Shown in pieces: positions 9,254 to 19,040 of a stretch of DNA of 64,000 nucleotides. The first letter of the stretch is position 1. Each line of letters begins with the position of its first letter. This DNA comes from Pseudomonas californiensis (lineage in GTDB: Bacteria; Pseudomonadota; Gammaproteobacteria; Pseudomonadales; Pseudomonadaceae): contig NZ_JAGTPK010000010.1 of NCBI RefSeq assembly GCF_021147775.1, positions 1 to 64,000 of the forward strand, in the 5' to 3' direction. Under the pieces are notes generated by a model. The model was not told where the DNA came from and made no database searches. It was given only the letters and a program-made list of their open reading frames with translations. The translations under genes were made by a program, and so were the position numbers.

Positions 9254-10354
9254 ATGCTGCTTTCTCTGGAACCGCGCGGCCAACAATCGCGCGCCATGCT
9301 CTGGTGCTCTCCGCTGCTCGCGGCGGTTCTGACGCTGATATGTGGGTCGCTGCTGTTCATGGCGCTGGGGCTCAACCCCTGGGTGACGCTGCACACTCTG
9401 CTGATCGCGCCGGTCAGTGATCTGTATGGCCTGTCGGAACTGATGGTCAAAACGTTGCCGATTCTGCTCTGCGCGCTGGGGTTGGCGGTTGCCTATCAGG
9501 CACGCATCTGGAACATCGGGGCCGAAGGCCAACTGCTTCTGGGGGCGCTGGCAGGCAGTGCCGTTGCAGTGAATATCATCGAGATGGAAAGCCGCTGGGC
9601 CCTGGTCATGGTGCTGCTCGCGGGAACGCTGGCGGGCGCCGCCTGGGCAGGCGTGACGGCCTGGTTGCGCACCCATTTCAATGCCAACGAAATCCTCACC
9701 AGCATCATGCTGAATTACATCGCCCTCAACCTGCTGCTGTACTTCGTCCACGGCCCGCTCAAGGACCCGGCGGGCATGAACTTCCCTGAGTCGGCCACCT
9801 TCGGTGACGCGAGCCGTCTGCCGTTGCTGATGGAAGAGGGTCGCGCACACGTGGGCGTGTATTTCGCGCTGCTGGCGCTGGTCGTGGTCTGGGTACTTCT
9901 GCAACGCAGCTTCGTGGGCTTTCAGATCAAAGTGCTCGGGCTGGACAAGCGCGCCGCGGGTTTTGTCGGCTTTCGGGAAAAACGTCTGGTGTGGCTCGCG
10001 CTGTTGATCAGTGGCGGGCTGGCAGGGCTGGCTGGCGTGTCGGAAGTCGCCGGCCCCATTGGTCAGTTAGTGCCGCAGGTGTCACCCGGCTACGGCTATG
10101 CGGCGATCACCGTCGCCTTTCTTGGGCGCCTTAATCCCATTGGCATTCTGTTCTCCAGCCTGTTGATCGCCCTGCTCTATCTGGGCGGTGAAAGTGCGCA
10201 GATGACCTTGAACCTGCCTCCGGCCATCACGCAGCTTTTTCAGGGGATGATGCTGTTCTTCCTGTTGGCCTGCGATGTGCTGATCCTTTATCGCCCACGC
10301 CTGAAGCTGCGCTGGGCCAAGCGCCAGATGACCCCAGTGGCGGGAGCCGTGTGA
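9254..10354 (+). CDS. ABC transporter permease 1 (nucleoside/simple-sugar type)
   Basis: A 366-residue inner-membrane permease of the NupP/YufP (BPD_transp_2) type with about ten hydrophobic segments. Characteristic parts are LGLAVAYQARIWNIGAEGQ (membrane-coupling region), FNANEILTSIMLNYIA and GYGYAAITVAFLGRLNPIG. The ATG at 9254 follows the ATPase stop by 11 bp and has GGAGC just upstream (9243-9247). Its TGA shares the A with the ATG of permease 2 (TGATG), showing translational coupling. Confidence 0.9.
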   Translation: MLLSLEPRGQQSRAMLWCSPLLAAVLTLICGSLLFMALGLNPWVTLHTLLIAPVSDLYGLSELMVKTLPILLCALGLAVAYQARIWNIGAEGQLLLGALAGSAVAVNIIEMESRWALVMVLLAGTLAGAAWAGVTAWLRTHFNANEILTSIMLNYIALNLLLYFVHGPLKDPAGMNFPESATFGDASRLPLLMEEGRAHVGVYFALLALVVVWVLLQRSFVGFQIKVLGLDKRAAGFVGFREKRLVWLALLISGGLAGLAGVSEVAGPIGQLVPQVSPGYGYAAITVAFLGRLNPIGILFSSLLIALLYLGGESAQMTLNLPPAITQLFQGMMLFFLLACDVLILYRPRLKLRWAKRQMTPVAGAV

Positions 10355-11280
10355 TGGATATCGACCTGTTGAGCAACATTTTCTACGCCATGGTGCGCTG
10401 CGGCACGCCCTTGCTGCTGGTGGCACTGGGCGAGTTGATCTGTGAAAAAAGCGGCGTCATCAACCTCGGCCAGGAAGGGATGATGCTGTTCGGTGCAGTG
10501 ACCGGGTTTATCGTGGCGCTGAGTACGGGCAACCTGTGGCTCGGCGTAATGCTGGCCATGTGCGCGGGCATGCTGTTGTCAGCGCTGTTTGCTCTGGTTG
10601 CTTTGGTGTTCAACGCCAATCAGGTGGCGACAGGCCTGGCGCTGACTATCTTCGGTGTCGGTTTGTCCAGCTTCGTGGGCGCCGCCTGGGTGGGTAAACC
10701 GCTGAGCGGTTTCGAGCCCGTAGCCATTCCTCTGCTGAGTGACATACCGTTGATCGGCCGTATGCTGTTCGCTCAGGACCTGCTGGTTTATCTGTCATTT
10801 GCATTATTCGCGCTGGTCGCCTGGGCGCTGCTGAAAAGCCGCGTAGGCCTGATCATCCAGGCTGTCGGCGAAAACCCTGACGCGGCAAGCGCCATGGGCC
10901 TGCCGGTGTTGCGGGTCAGAACATTTGCGGTGCTGTTCGGCGGCGCAATGGCAGGGCTGGCCGGGGCTTACCTGTCGCTGGCGTACACCCCCATGTGGGC
11001 CGAAAACATGAGCGCTGGCCGAGGCTGGATCGCGCTTGCGCTGGTCGTGTTCGCCAGTTGGCGCGTGTGGCGCCTGCTGCTGGGCGCCTACCTGTTCGGC
11101 CTGGCCAGTATCCTGCACCTGGTGGCGCAAGGCATTGGCCTGGCAATTCCGTCCAATCTGCTGGCGATGCTGCCTTACGTCGCAACCATCATCGTGCTGG
11201 TCCTGCTCTCCCGCGACGCCCTGCGCACCCGGCTGTACGCACCGGTTTCACTGGGCCAGCCATGGCGGGCGGGCCACTGA
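10354..11280 (+). CDS. ABC transporter permease 2 (nucleoside/simple-sugar type)
   Basis: A 308-residue membrane permease of the NupQ/YufQ type. It contains GELICEKSGVINLGQEGMM, the family's characteristic N-terminal loop, FNANQVATGLALTIFG and SAGRGWIALALVVFASW. I use the ATG at 10354, which overlaps the previous stop by one base; an in-frame GTG one codon earlier is the alternative. It pairs with permease 1 and the double ATPase. No solute-binding gene follows directly; the best candidate is 14 kb away at 25730. Confidence 0.9.
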   Translation: MDIDLLSNIFYAMVRCGTPLLLVALGELICEKSGVINLGQEGMMLFGAVTGFIVALSTGNLWLGVMLAMCAGMLLSALFALVALVFNANQVATGLALTIFGVGLSSFVGAAWVGKPLSGFEPVAIPLLSDIPLIGRMLFAQDLLVYLSFALFALVAWALLKSRVGLIIQAVGENPDAASAMGLPVLRVRTFAVLFGGAMAGLAGAYLSLAYTPMWAENMSAGRGWIALALVVFASWRVWRLLLGAYLFGLASILHLVAQGIGLAIPSNLLAMLPYVATIIVLVLLSRDALRTRLYAPVSLGQPWRAGH

Positions 11281-11308
11281 CGCCCGTATGGACGCTGATG
11301 TTTCAGCA

Positions 11309-11722
11309 TCAAGGATATGCGCTCACGGATGAGCGCACTGGCCACAGCTGCAGTATTGCCCACGCCAGTTCGGCTATCAGGATAACGATCAGCACGCTGC
11401 TGACACCCTGTGCCAAGGCGTACGCCTGCCAGGTGGCAAACAGCAAACGGCCGACCGCATCGTAGCGTCCGAACAATCGCTGCGGATCGCGGATTCGCAC
11501 CACTGCCCACACGCAGACAATCGAGCCCAGCAGGTTCGCCATCAACATGTGCATGGGTGCAAACGCGGGTAGATCGCCCGTCAGGTTCAGTTGTTGGGTG
11601 AGCGTCGTCAGAGCGCCGTGCAATACCGCGAAACTCCAGGGCGTGACAAAGGCTGCGGTGATGATCAAGTCGTACCAGCCGCTGGCCCGTACGATGCTTC
11701 GGTATTGCCTGGGGTTCCACAT
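11309..11722 (-). CDS. Small four-helix membrane protein, MerR-controlled
   Basis: A 137-residue protein with about four hydrophobic segments (LIITAAFVTPWSFAVLHG; MLMANLLGSIVCVWAVV; AVGRLLFATWQAYALAQG; SVLIVILIAELAWAIL). I do not recognise a characterised family. The ATG at 11722 has GGAAG about 9 nt upstream on the minus strand. Its promoter (11754-11785, minus) is a textbook MerR-type promoter, and the MerR gene lies just beyond on the opposite strand. An inducible stress or detoxification role is therefore plausible but unproven. Confidence 0.7.
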   Translation of the reverse strand: MWNPRQYRSIVRASGWYDLIITAAFVTPWSFAVLHGALTTLTQQLNLTGDLPAFAPMHMLMANLLGSIVCVWAVVRIRDPQRLFGRYDAVGRLLFATWQAYALAQGVSSVLIVILIAELAWAILQLWPVRSSVSAYP

Positions 11723-11753
11723 GCAAATGCTTCCTGCCGATTGAGATTCCAAC

Positions 11754-11785
11754 AGGCTAAAGGCTGGAGTACGCTCCAGGGTCAA
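11754..11785 (-). promoter_or_regulatory. MerR-type promoter/operator with long spacer
   Basis: On the minus strand a TTGACC -35 (11785-11780) is followed by the dyad CTGGAGCGTACTCCAG (11779-11764) and TAGCCT (11759-11754). Spacing is 20 bp, or 19 bp if TTAGCC is the -10. Overlong spacing with the dyad between -35 and -10 is the hallmark of promoters that MerR proteins twist into activity. It points at the gene ending at 11309; the regulator gene at 11807 is divergent. Confidence 0.8.
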
Positions 11786-11806
11786 GCACTTCAAGGACGT
11801 CTGCCC

Positions 11807-12157
11807 ATGCGTATCGGCGAACTGGCCAAGGCCACAGCGGTGAGTCGCGACACGCTGCGCTTCTATGAACAACGCGGTTTGATCATCGCGCAGCGCAGTG
11901 CCAACGGCTATCGTCGCTACCCTGTAGAAACGGTGCAACTGGTCCAGTTCATCAAGGTGGCGCAACGGTTGGGTTTCAGCCTGAACGAAGTGGGCAGCAA
12001 CGTTGCCGAACTGTGGAAGGCTCCTGCGCCGGACGCCGCCATTGCCCTGTTGCTTCAGGACAAACTGGCGCTGATCGACAACCGCATCGCTGAGTTGCAT
12101 GAGTTGCGTAGCGAGCTGCATCAGCGCGTCGGCCAATCGTGCCCGTTGCGCCCCTGA
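11807..12157 (+). CDS. MerR-family transcriptional regulator
   Basis: A 116-residue MerR protein. It has the N-terminal HTH with RIGELAKATAVSRDTLRFYEQ, the wing GYRRYPVETVQ, and a short C-terminal dimerisation helix (ALLLQDKLALIDNRIAELHELRSEL). Its effector region is minimal, with only one cysteine near the C-terminus (SCPLRP), so a CueR/ZntR-like two-cysteine metal site is not evident; the signal may be organic or oxidative. It is divergent from the 11309 membrane protein and 27 bp upstream of an SDR gene, probably the rest of its regulon. Confidence 0.88.
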   Translation: MRIGELAKATAVSRDTLRFYEQRGLIIAQRSANGYRRYPVETVQLVQFIKVAQRLGFSLNEVGSNVAELWKAPAPDAAIALLLQDKLALIDNRIAELHELRSELHQRVGQSCPLRP

Positions 12158-12184
12158 ACTTATTCAATTGCCAAGGAAACTGTC

Positions 12185-12871
12185 ATGACCACTACCAAAA
12201 CCGCGCTGATCATCGGCGCCTCGCGTGGCCTGGGGCTTGGGCTGGTTCAACGCCTGACCGAACAGGGTTGGAAGGTCACTGCCACGGTCCGCGATCCGCT
12301 GAAGGCCGAAGCTCTGGAAGCCATTGAGGGCGTACGGATCGAAACCGTGGATATGGATGAAACCGCCTCGCTGGAGGTGTTGGTCCAGAAGCTGAAAGGC
12401 GAGGTGTTTGACGTGCTGTTCGTCAACGCGGGCATTTCAGGCCCGCAGCATCAGAGTGCTGCTCAGGCGACCGCTGCCGAGCTGGGCCAGTTGTTCCTGA
12501 CCAACGCAGTTGCACCGATTCGCCTGGCCGAGCGCTTTATCGGGCACATCCGTCCTGATACCGGCGTGCTTGCGTTCATGAGTTCAGTCCTGGGAAGCGT
12601 TGCGTGCCCGGAAGGTGGCGAGATGGGGCTGTATAAAGCCAGCAAGGCTGCCCTGAATTCGATGACCAATACCTTTGTACATCAACTGGGTGAAAACCGT
12701 CCGACGGTTCTGTCATTGCATCCGGGCTGGGTGAAGACCGACATGGGCGGCGAAAACGCGGCCATCGATGTGCTGACCAGCACCACCGGCCTTGTGAAAC
12801 AGCTCGATGCCTACGCGGGCAAGGGTGGGCATTACTTCATCGATTACAAAGGCGACACGATCGCCTGGTAA
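12185..12871 (+). CDS. Short-chain dehydrogenase/reductase
   Basis: A 228-residue SDR. The NAD(P)-binding motif GASRGLGLGL is at about residues 10-19, NAG is in FVNAGIS, the catalytic serine is in FMSSVLGS and the YxxxK pair is in LYKASKAAL. The substrate is unknown. It starts 27 bp after the MerR gene on the same strand and is likely co-transcribed with it. Together with the divergent membrane protein it suggests a small inducible response to an electrophile or aldehyde; this is inference. Confidence 0.85.
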   Translation: MTTTKTALIIGASRGLGLGLVQRLTEQGWKVTATVRDPLKAEALEAIEGVRIETVDMDETASLEVLVQKLKGEVFDVLFVNAGISGPQHQSAAQATAAELGQLFLTNAVAPIRLAERFIGHIRPDTGVLAFMSSVLGSVACPEGGEMGLYKASKAALNSMTNTFVHQLGENRPTVLSLHPGWVKTDMGGENAAIDVLTSTTGLVKQLDAYAGKGGHYFIDYKGDTIAW

Positions 12872-13039
12872 ATGCGGTGTATGAGTGGTTCGCAGGGCGC
12901 TGTCTTCGATAAGATAGCCAGCGCCTGAACGCAGGCTTTTGCATATGTGCGCAGGCCTCGCGCCCGGCACGCCTGGATCAGCAGACAGGACAACACTGAG
13001 CTGGCTAACCCTGAACTCATTTTTCAGAGGAGCCGGCCC

Positions 13040-14395
13040 ATGTCCGCGATCCGTATCTGGTTGAAAAACCCCCTCGCAATATTTACCGCCAATGACCTCG
13101 ACGCCCGTGGCGGCCTGGTGATTGAAGGCGGTGTCATCACTGAAGTGCTGGCCGCCGGTCAGCAACCCGCAAGGCCATGTACGCAGGTGTTCGACGCACG
13201 CGAGCATGTGCTGCTGCCGGGGTTGATCAATACCCATCATCACTTCTATCAGACCCTGACTCGTGCCTGGGCCCCGGTGGTCAATCAGCCGTTGTTTCCG
13301 TGGCTCAAGACGCTTTACCCGGTGTGGGCGCGCCTGACGCCGGAGAAACTGACCGTCGCCAGCAAGGTGGCGCTGGCCGAGCTGCTGCTGTCTGGCTGCA
13401 CAACCGCTGCGGACCATCACTATCTGTTCCCTGATGGACTGGAACATGCCATCGATGTGCAGGTGCAGAGCGTTCGGGAACTGGGCATGCGAGCGATGCT
13501 GACACGTGGCTCGATGAGCCTGGGCGAGGCGGATGGCGGGCTACCACCGCAACAGACCGTGCAACAGGGCGAAGTGATCCTGGCCGACAGCCAAAGGTTG
13601 ATCGAGACCTACCACGAGCGCGGCGACGGTGCGCAGATTCAGATTGCCTTGGCGCCCTGCTCGCCGTTTTCCGTCACACCGCAGATCATGGCCGAGAGCG
13701 CCGCGTTGGCGGAAAAACTCGACGTGCGCCTGCATACCCATCTGGCCGAAACCCTGGATGAGGAAGACTTCTGCCTGCAACGATTCGGCCTGCGCACGGT
13801 GGACTATCTGGACAGCGTGGGTTGGTTGGGGCCGCGCACCTGGCTCGCGCATGGCATTCATTTCAACCCGGATGAAATCGCCCGGCTTGGCGCGGCCGGT
13901 ACCGGCGTCTGTCATTGCCCGAGCTCGAACATGCGCCTGGCTTCCGGCATTTGCCCGACGCTGGAGCTGATCGCAGCGGGCGCACCGCTGGGGCTGGGCG
14001 TCGATGGTTCGGCGTCCAACGATGCCTCGAACATGATGTTGGAAGCCCGACAGGCGCTTTACCTGCAACGACTGCGCTACGGCGCGCAGCGGATCACCCC
14101 GCAGTTGGTGCTCGGCTGGGCAACCCAAGGCTCCGCGCAGTTGCTGGGGCGCGGCGATATCGGCGAGCTGGCCGTGGGCAAGCAAGCCGATCTGGCGCTG
14201 TTCAAGCTCGATGAGTTGCGGTTTTCCGGCAGCCACGATCCGATATCAGCCCTGCTGCTGTGCGGTGCAGACCGTGCGGATCGGGTGATGATTGGCGGTC
14301 AGTGGCGTGTCGTCGAGGGTCAGGTCGAAGGACTGGATCTTCAGCAACTGATCGCGGATCACCGTCAGGCCGCGCGCGAGCTGATAGAAGGCTGA
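13040..14395 (+). CDS. Amidohydrolase, probable 8-oxoguanine deaminase (PA0142-like)
   Basis: A 451-residue metal-dependent amidohydrolase of the TrzN/AtzA/guanine-deaminase branch. Metal ligands are visible: LINTHHHFYQTLTRA (HxH), LHTHLAET, AHGIHFN and DGSASNDASNM (catalytic Asp). The length and the ASNDASNM region match the group whose P. aeruginosa member Pa0142 was shown to deaminate 8-oxoguanine to urate. The start is the ATG at 13040 with AGAGGAGC upstream. Position among purine uptake and deamination genes supports a purine substrate. Older annotation would read hydroxydechloroatrazine ethylaminohydrolase. Confidence 0.82.
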   Translation: MSAIRIWLKNPLAIFTANDLDARGGLVIEGGVITEVLAAGQQPARPCTQVFDAREHVLLPGLINTHHHFYQTLTRAWAPVVNQPLFPWLKTLYPVWARLTPEKLTVASKVALAELLLSGCTTAADHHYLFPDGLEHAIDVQVQSVRELGMRAMLTRGSMSLGEADGGLPPQQTVQQGEVILADSQRLIETYHERGDGAQIQIALAPCSPFSVTPQIMAESAALAEKLDVRLHTHLAETLDEEDFCLQRFGLRTVDYLDSVGWLGPRTWLAHGIHFNPDEIARLGAAGTGVCHCPSSNMRLASGICPTLELIAAGAPLGLGVDGSASNDASNMMLEARQALYLQRLRYGAQRITPQLVLGWATQGSAQLLGRGDIGELAVGKQADLALFKLDELRFSGSHDPISALLLCGADRADRVMIGGQWRVVEGQVEGLDLQQLIADHRQAARELIEG

Positions 14396-14466
14396 CCATT
14401 CGGTCTGTTCACGATTCGATCACAGTGTGAGCGGATCGACGCACGACCGCAGAAGGATCCGCTACA

Positions 14467-17019
14467 GTGGCGTTCTTCTCGGCAGCCAGGCGATATTCCG
14501 TGCCCACTCCTTCGCAACGCGACGACCAGAGCATGATGGAGTTGCTCTTTGACCTCGCCAGGATTCTGCTCAGTCTGAGCTGGAGCCTTTTACTGCTGGC
14601 GGCGCCCGTGGTGCTGGTGACGATGTCGCCACCTTTGCTCGGGCTGGTGATAACGCTTGGCGCGGGCGGCATGACCGCGTTGACAGCCTGGTTCGGCTGG
14701 AAACGCGTTGCCAGCTTTTTTTCACGGGTGAGCGGGTGCGCAGTATTTGGCCTGGGACTGGGACTCGGCCTGTCGCTGCCCAACTACTGGAATGTGTTTG
14801 CAGCCTTCATCGTCATCGCAGGTGGCCTGGTCGCGCTGGGCGCCTTGTGTGAAAAGCTGGGGGTCAGCACAGTCGACGATGGAAAGCCTGATGAAGAGGG
14901 CAAAACCGCAGCGTGCCTGTACAAAACCCATGACACCCGAGGCGCCCGCAGCGCATGGGGTGGGCAAGAGCTTGATGTCACGCCGGAAGGTCAGCCCATT
15001 CGGTTGTTCAACATGGGCGAAATTGCCATGGGCGGACCGGTCTATTTCGACTATCTGTTCCCGGATGGCGTGCTGTTGCAGGGCATCGGTTCATCGGCGC
15101 AGTTCTCCACGGATGGCCGCTACTTCGCCGCACCTGTCCCGTCACGCAACCAGTGGGGGCTGATCGTTCTCGACCGTCACATGCGGCGAACCTATCAGTG
15201 CGACAACGATCACCTGTGGGAACTGGACGAGTTCACCAACACCGAGCTGCGTGGACGGGTCAGCCCACTGGTGGATAACCGCGCGAGCGCCATCAGCCTG
15301 CAGGCCATGCTCAAGGCATCCTCCATGACGCAACTGGAGCCTGTCGGTGATATCTGGGTTGACCCTGCCTTGCTGGAATATCACCTGGCCAGCGCGACCG
15401 TGCAGCACATCGGTCCGCACAAACGGCACCGCATCGAGGGCAAGCTGGTCATGCCCGAGAGTTTGCGGGAGCTGGAGCAACCGCTGGATGCGCTGCGCTA
15501 CCCAGTCTATGAGCTGAGCCTGGATGATCGGGAAAGCCCGTTGTATTTTTACGCCGACGCGCCCGTGGTATGGCGCGACGACGGCAAGGCGTTGAGCATC
15601 GTCGCCCGACATCATGACGACAAGGAGGCCAGATACTGGGTCTGGCAGCCTGACGCTGGCTGGCATTCACTCCCTACTCCCTGGGTCGTCGGCGATAACG
15701 ACCTTTCGTTGAGCTGGAACGAACCATTGAGTCTGGACGCGGAACACTTGAGGATCGGCGGCTACCTGGCTTTTGCAAACCCTGACCGTGGCATGTATGG
15801 CTATGGCCTGCGTTGCGTTCATGGTGACACTCAGATTCAAACCGGTCATGACGCACAAGGCTGCCTGCAGGCAAGCGACCGCAAACTGACAAAAGTAAGG
15901 CTGGTTGTACCACTGACCGGCGATGGCGAGCGGGGCATGAGCAGCATCGAGTCCGAACCGCTTCTGAACAGGACGCGCGCCTGCCTGACATGGCAGATGG
16001 ACAATCACGCTGGTACGGGCGGTTACCGCTGTCGGATAGAAGATTGGGAAATGCCCGGGCTCTGGCTGCTGGACCATCGAGTATCGGACTGCGGACGCTA
16101 TCTGGCGCTGATTCCCTTCAACGAGCACCCAGCGAGCGCAGGCAAGGTAGTGGTAGTCGATGCGCTGAAACGCCGACGCCTCGACGGACCGGCCATGGAA
16201 GTGGTCAACCTGTTGGACTTCCGGTCAGGTTCGCTCATGGTCACGCTGGTGCTGGGACGATTGAAAGAAGGCACCGCGTCTTCTCCCCTCAAGCGCTTCG
16301 ACATTCCCGCGCCGCCGATTGGCAACGCGGCGGGCTTTTGTGACTACCGTGAGGAGTCGCGGCCTTACTACCGAATGGTCGAGTTGCGGGTCGGCGAAGA
16401 CGGTATGCGTGTTGCTCCGTGCTGGCGCGTGGTCGAACAGCCACAGGCGGCCAATGCCGACGGTGATTTCGTTCAGCCCGCCGCGGACGGCAGCGATGCG
16501 GCCTGGTTGTTCGGCACTGAAACCGAATACGCCGACAGTTGGCTGCGTGCCGAATCCGGAAGGCTGGGCGGCCATCTGCTGACCGCTTCGGGATGCGTAC
16601 TCAATGATCTGGCGCCATCAATGTGCTGGTCGCCGGATGCTCGCTACCTGGCCCTGACCCGCCTGCACGCGGACATGCAGCGCAACTGGGAGCTCCTGCT
16701 GCTAGATGTCCACGACCGCACGTTGCGCACCTGGAATTATCCAGCGGGCAACCGACCGCAGTTCGAGGGCTTCGACAATGGAAAGCTGCGCGTGCGTACG
16801 TTCGAGCATGACTTTGCGTCAGACCGTTATCCAGACAAGGGCCGGGTAACGTCAATCAAGCTGGATGACTGGCTGGCGCTGCCGGTTGAGCAGCTTGTCG
16901 AACGGGACGGGCTCTGGTTGCTGGCTGCCCAGCAGACTGACGCGCCATTGTGGCAGGCCCTGGACAAAACGCCTTTGCAGCCTTGGCGCGGACAGTCCCG
17001 GACGATTGAGGACGAGTGA
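14467..17019 (+). CDS. Uncharacterised membrane-anchored, beta-propeller-like protein
   Basis: 850 residues; family not recognised. The N-terminal third-hundred holds about four hydrophobic helices (from residue 27: LFDLARILLSLSWSLLLLAA; then SPPLLGLVITLGAGGMTALT; GCAVFGLGLGLGLSL; VFAAFIVIAGGLVALGA). The remaining 700 residues are soluble. They carry spaced FSTDGRYFAAP, WRDDGKALSIVA, VSDCGRYLALI and WSPDARYLALTR motifs, reminiscent of TolB/WD-type blades. I take the GTG at 14467 because AAGGA lies 9 nt upstream; ATGs at 14533/14536 lack such a site. It is probably inner-membrane with the propeller on one face. It stands alone between the deaminase and the chemoreceptor gene. Confidence 0.65.
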   Translation: MAFFSAARRYSVPTPSQRDDQSMMELLFDLARILLSLSWSLLLLAAPVVLVTMSPPLLGLVITLGAGGMTALTAWFGWKRVASFFSRVSGCAVFGLGLGLGLSLPNYWNVFAAFIVIAGGLVALGALCEKLGVSTVDDGKPDEEGKTAACLYKTHDTRGARSAWGGQELDVTPEGQPIRLFNMGEIAMGGPVYFDYLFPDGVLLQGIGSSAQFSTDGRYFAAPVPSRNQWGLIVLDRHMRRTYQCDNDHLWELDEFTNTELRGRVSPLVDNRASAISLQAMLKASSMTQLEPVGDIWVDPALLEYHLASATVQHIGPHKRHRIEGKLVMPESLRELEQPLDALRYPVYELSLDDRESPLYFYADAPVVWRDDGKALSIVARHHDDKEARYWVWQPDAGWHSLPTPWVVGDNDLSLSWNEPLSLDAEHLRIGGYLAFANPDRGMYGYGLRCVHGDTQIQTGHDAQGCLQASDRKLTKVRLVVPLTGDGERGMSSIESEPLLNRTRACLTWQMDNHAGTGGYRCRIEDWEMPGLWLLDHRVSDCGRYLALIPFNEHPASAGKVVVVDALKRRRLDGPAMEVVNLLDFRSGSLMVTLVLGRLKEGTASSPLKRFDIPAPPIGNAAGFCDYREESRPYYRMVELRVGEDGMRVAPCWRVVEQPQAANADGDFVQPAADGSDAAWLFGTETEYADSWLRAESGRLGGHLLTASGCVLNDLAPSMCWSPDARYLALTRLHADMQRNWELLLLDVHDRTLRTWNYPAGNRPQFEGFDNGKLRVRTFEHDFASDRYPDKGRVTSIKLDDWLALPVEQLVERDGLWLLAAQQTDAPLWQALDKTPLQPWRGQSRTIEDE

Positions 17020-17105
17020 AGGCAAGGCAGAGTTGAGCGCCGAGACACGTGATGCGTCAAAGCACTCAACCCTGGTGTTGAGCACGATCAGGTTGGCAGA
17101 CACGC

Positions 17106-19040
17106 CTACGTCTTGAAGTGCGAGGTCATTTTTTGCAAGTCGCTCCCGAGAGAAGCAAGCTTCAGAGTCGCTGCTGCGCTTTCTTCACTGGCGATGGCGG
17201 ACTGGTCCGCTACATCACGAACACTGAGGATGCTGCGATTGATTTCATCAGCCACCGCGCTCTGCTGTTCAGCGGCAGCAGATATCTGCAGGCTCATCCC
17301 CTGGATCGTACCAATGGAATGGTTGATCTCGGCAATCGCCTGCTCGGCTTTTTGCGCAAGCACAACCGTGTCCAACGTGCGTTCGCGACTCGATACCATC
17401 AGCTCGGATGCAGCTTGAGTCCCCTGCTGCAGGGTCAGGATCAACGTTTCGATTTCTTTGGTGGAGTTCTGAGTACGCTGCGCCAGTGAGCGTACTTCGT
17501 CTGCAACCACCGCAAATCCGCGCCCCTGCTCGCCCGCTCGTGCAGCTTCAATGGCGGCGTTCAACGCCAGAAGGTTGGTTTGCTCTGCCACGGCCTTGAT
17601 CACGTCGATCACTTTGCCGATCTGATCACTCCCTTGAGTGAGCACACCCATGGCACCGCCAAGTTTTTCGATGGCCTCGGACAGCTCAGTGATCTGGGCC
17701 GCCGCTTGCTTGACGACTTCTCCGCCATGGCGCGCTTGCTGTTCTGCCAACGTAGCCGCCGCCGAAGCATCAGTCGTGTTTCGCGCAACCTCTTGAACCG
17801 TCGATGCCATTTCGTGCATTGCGGTTGCAACCTGGTCCACCTCAACCTTCTGCTGACGTACCCCCGCGCTCGTCTGCTCACTCATTGCCGAGAGCTTTTC
17901 AGCGGAAACAGAAATGTGGGCAACTCCGCTGCCGATTCCTTGTACCAGCGTGTTCAAGCTTTGGGCCATGTCATGCATGGCCGTTTGAAGATCACCCAGC
18001 TCATCACGACGCGCAGTTTTCAAATCGACAGTCAGATCACCTTTGGCAATGCGACGCGCCAATTCAACCGTCTGACCCAGCGGCAACGTGATCTGACGGG
18101 AGATGACGATTGACGCAAAGATACCGACCACCAAGGCGACCAAGGTGAGTGCAACCATCTGGACGAATGCGTCACGTTGATCTTCACGGGCCAATCGCTG
18201 CTGGATGACCATCAAGCCATTGACGATGCGATCCATCTTCTCGCTGTGTTGATTCACTTGTTGGCGAAGCGCCTGCTTTTTATCGAAAAGCGCGGAGACC
18301 TCAAGGATGACCTCCCGGTATTTGCGCATACCATCGGAGGCTTCCTGAAGCTGACTGGAGAGCGTAGCAGGCAGGCTGCTGCGTGCCTTGGTGATGTCCG
18401 ACAGGAAGCCGTCGGTCGTCTCGATCAGGGCGTTCTTGTTCGCGGTGCTGGACACTGCGATATACCGGCGAAGCACCAAACGGAACATTGTCATGCTGTT
18501 GCGCAGATCGGCGACTGTTCTCAGTTCACGTACTCGCTCGGCATCGGACACCTCCAACGCGCTTGAAGTAACGGTTTCGAGCATCTTTGAAAAGGTATCG
18601 ACATACCTGTCGGACAATGCGCCCAGTGGCTTGAGCGCATTTGAGGTGGTCTTGTCGATATCAACCAGTTGCTTGACCGTCTGGTCGTAGTCCGCTGTTG
18701 CGGCTTGCAACTGAAGCAGAGCCTGCCGGTTTTCAGGGCGGGTCATCATGACGAGCGCCTTGGCATTCAAGTCTTGCAGGGCCTTGAGCCGAGCGCCGTA
18801 AGTATCCAGAGACTCTGGATCTGCAGCCGTCTCGTACTGCTTTTCAGCCAGCAGCATGTCTTGGGACGCATCGTTGATATTGCCGATCAGACGCGTGGTG
18901 TCCAGGCGGTCCACAAGAATATTGTTGCTGTTGTAACCGACAAACGCGACGGCGATCACCGCGCATAAAAGAATGCCAAAACCGATGCCTAATTTACGAG
19001 ACACCCTGACATTGTCCAAAAGCCTAGATACCTGTCCCAT
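17106..19040 (-). CDS. Methyl-accepting chemotaxis protein with large helical sensor domain
   Basis: 644 residues. It has a transmembrane helix at about 15-35 ([20 protein letters not shown]), a helical periplasmic ligand domain of about 250 residues that looks like the helical bimodular (HBM) type, a second membrane helix ([20 protein letters not shown]), a HAMP domain, and a signalling domain with the conserved hairpin [35 protein letters not shown]. The C-terminus ends in TSHFKT, with no CheR-binding pentapeptide. The start at 19040 gives the usual short cytoplasmic tail; the frame is open 14 codons further. HBM receptors sense organic acids; the ligand here is unknown. Confidence 0.85.
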   Translation of the reverse strand: MGQVSRLLDNVRVSRKLGIGFGILLCAVIAVAFVGYNSNNILVDRLDTTRLIGNINDASQDMLLAEKQYETAADPESLDTYGARLKALQDLNAKALVMMTRPENRQALLQLQAATADYDQTVKQLVDIDKTTSNALKPLGALSDRYVDTFSKMLETVTSSALEVSDAERVRELRTVADLRNSMTMFRLVLRRYIAVSSTANKNALIETTDGFLSDITKARSSLPATLSSQLQEASDGMRKYREVILEVSALFDKKQALRQQVNQHSEKMDRIVNGLMVIQQRLAREDQRDAFVQMVALTLVALVVGIFASIVISRQITLPLGQTVELARRIAKGDLTVDLKTARRDELGDLQTAMHDMAQSLNTLVQGIGSGVAHISVSAEKLSAMSEQTSAGVRQQKVEVDQVATAMHEMASTVQEVARNTTDASAAATLAEQQARHGGEVVKQAAAQITELSEAIEKLGGAMGVLTQGSDQIGKVIDVIKAVAEQTNLLALNAAIEAARAGEQGRGFAVVADEVRSLAQRTQNSTKEIETLILTLQQGTQAASELMVSSRERTLDTVVLAQKAEQAIAEINHSIGTIQGMSLQISAAAEQQSAVADEINRSILSVRDVADQSAIASEESAAATLKLASLGSDLQKMTSHFKT

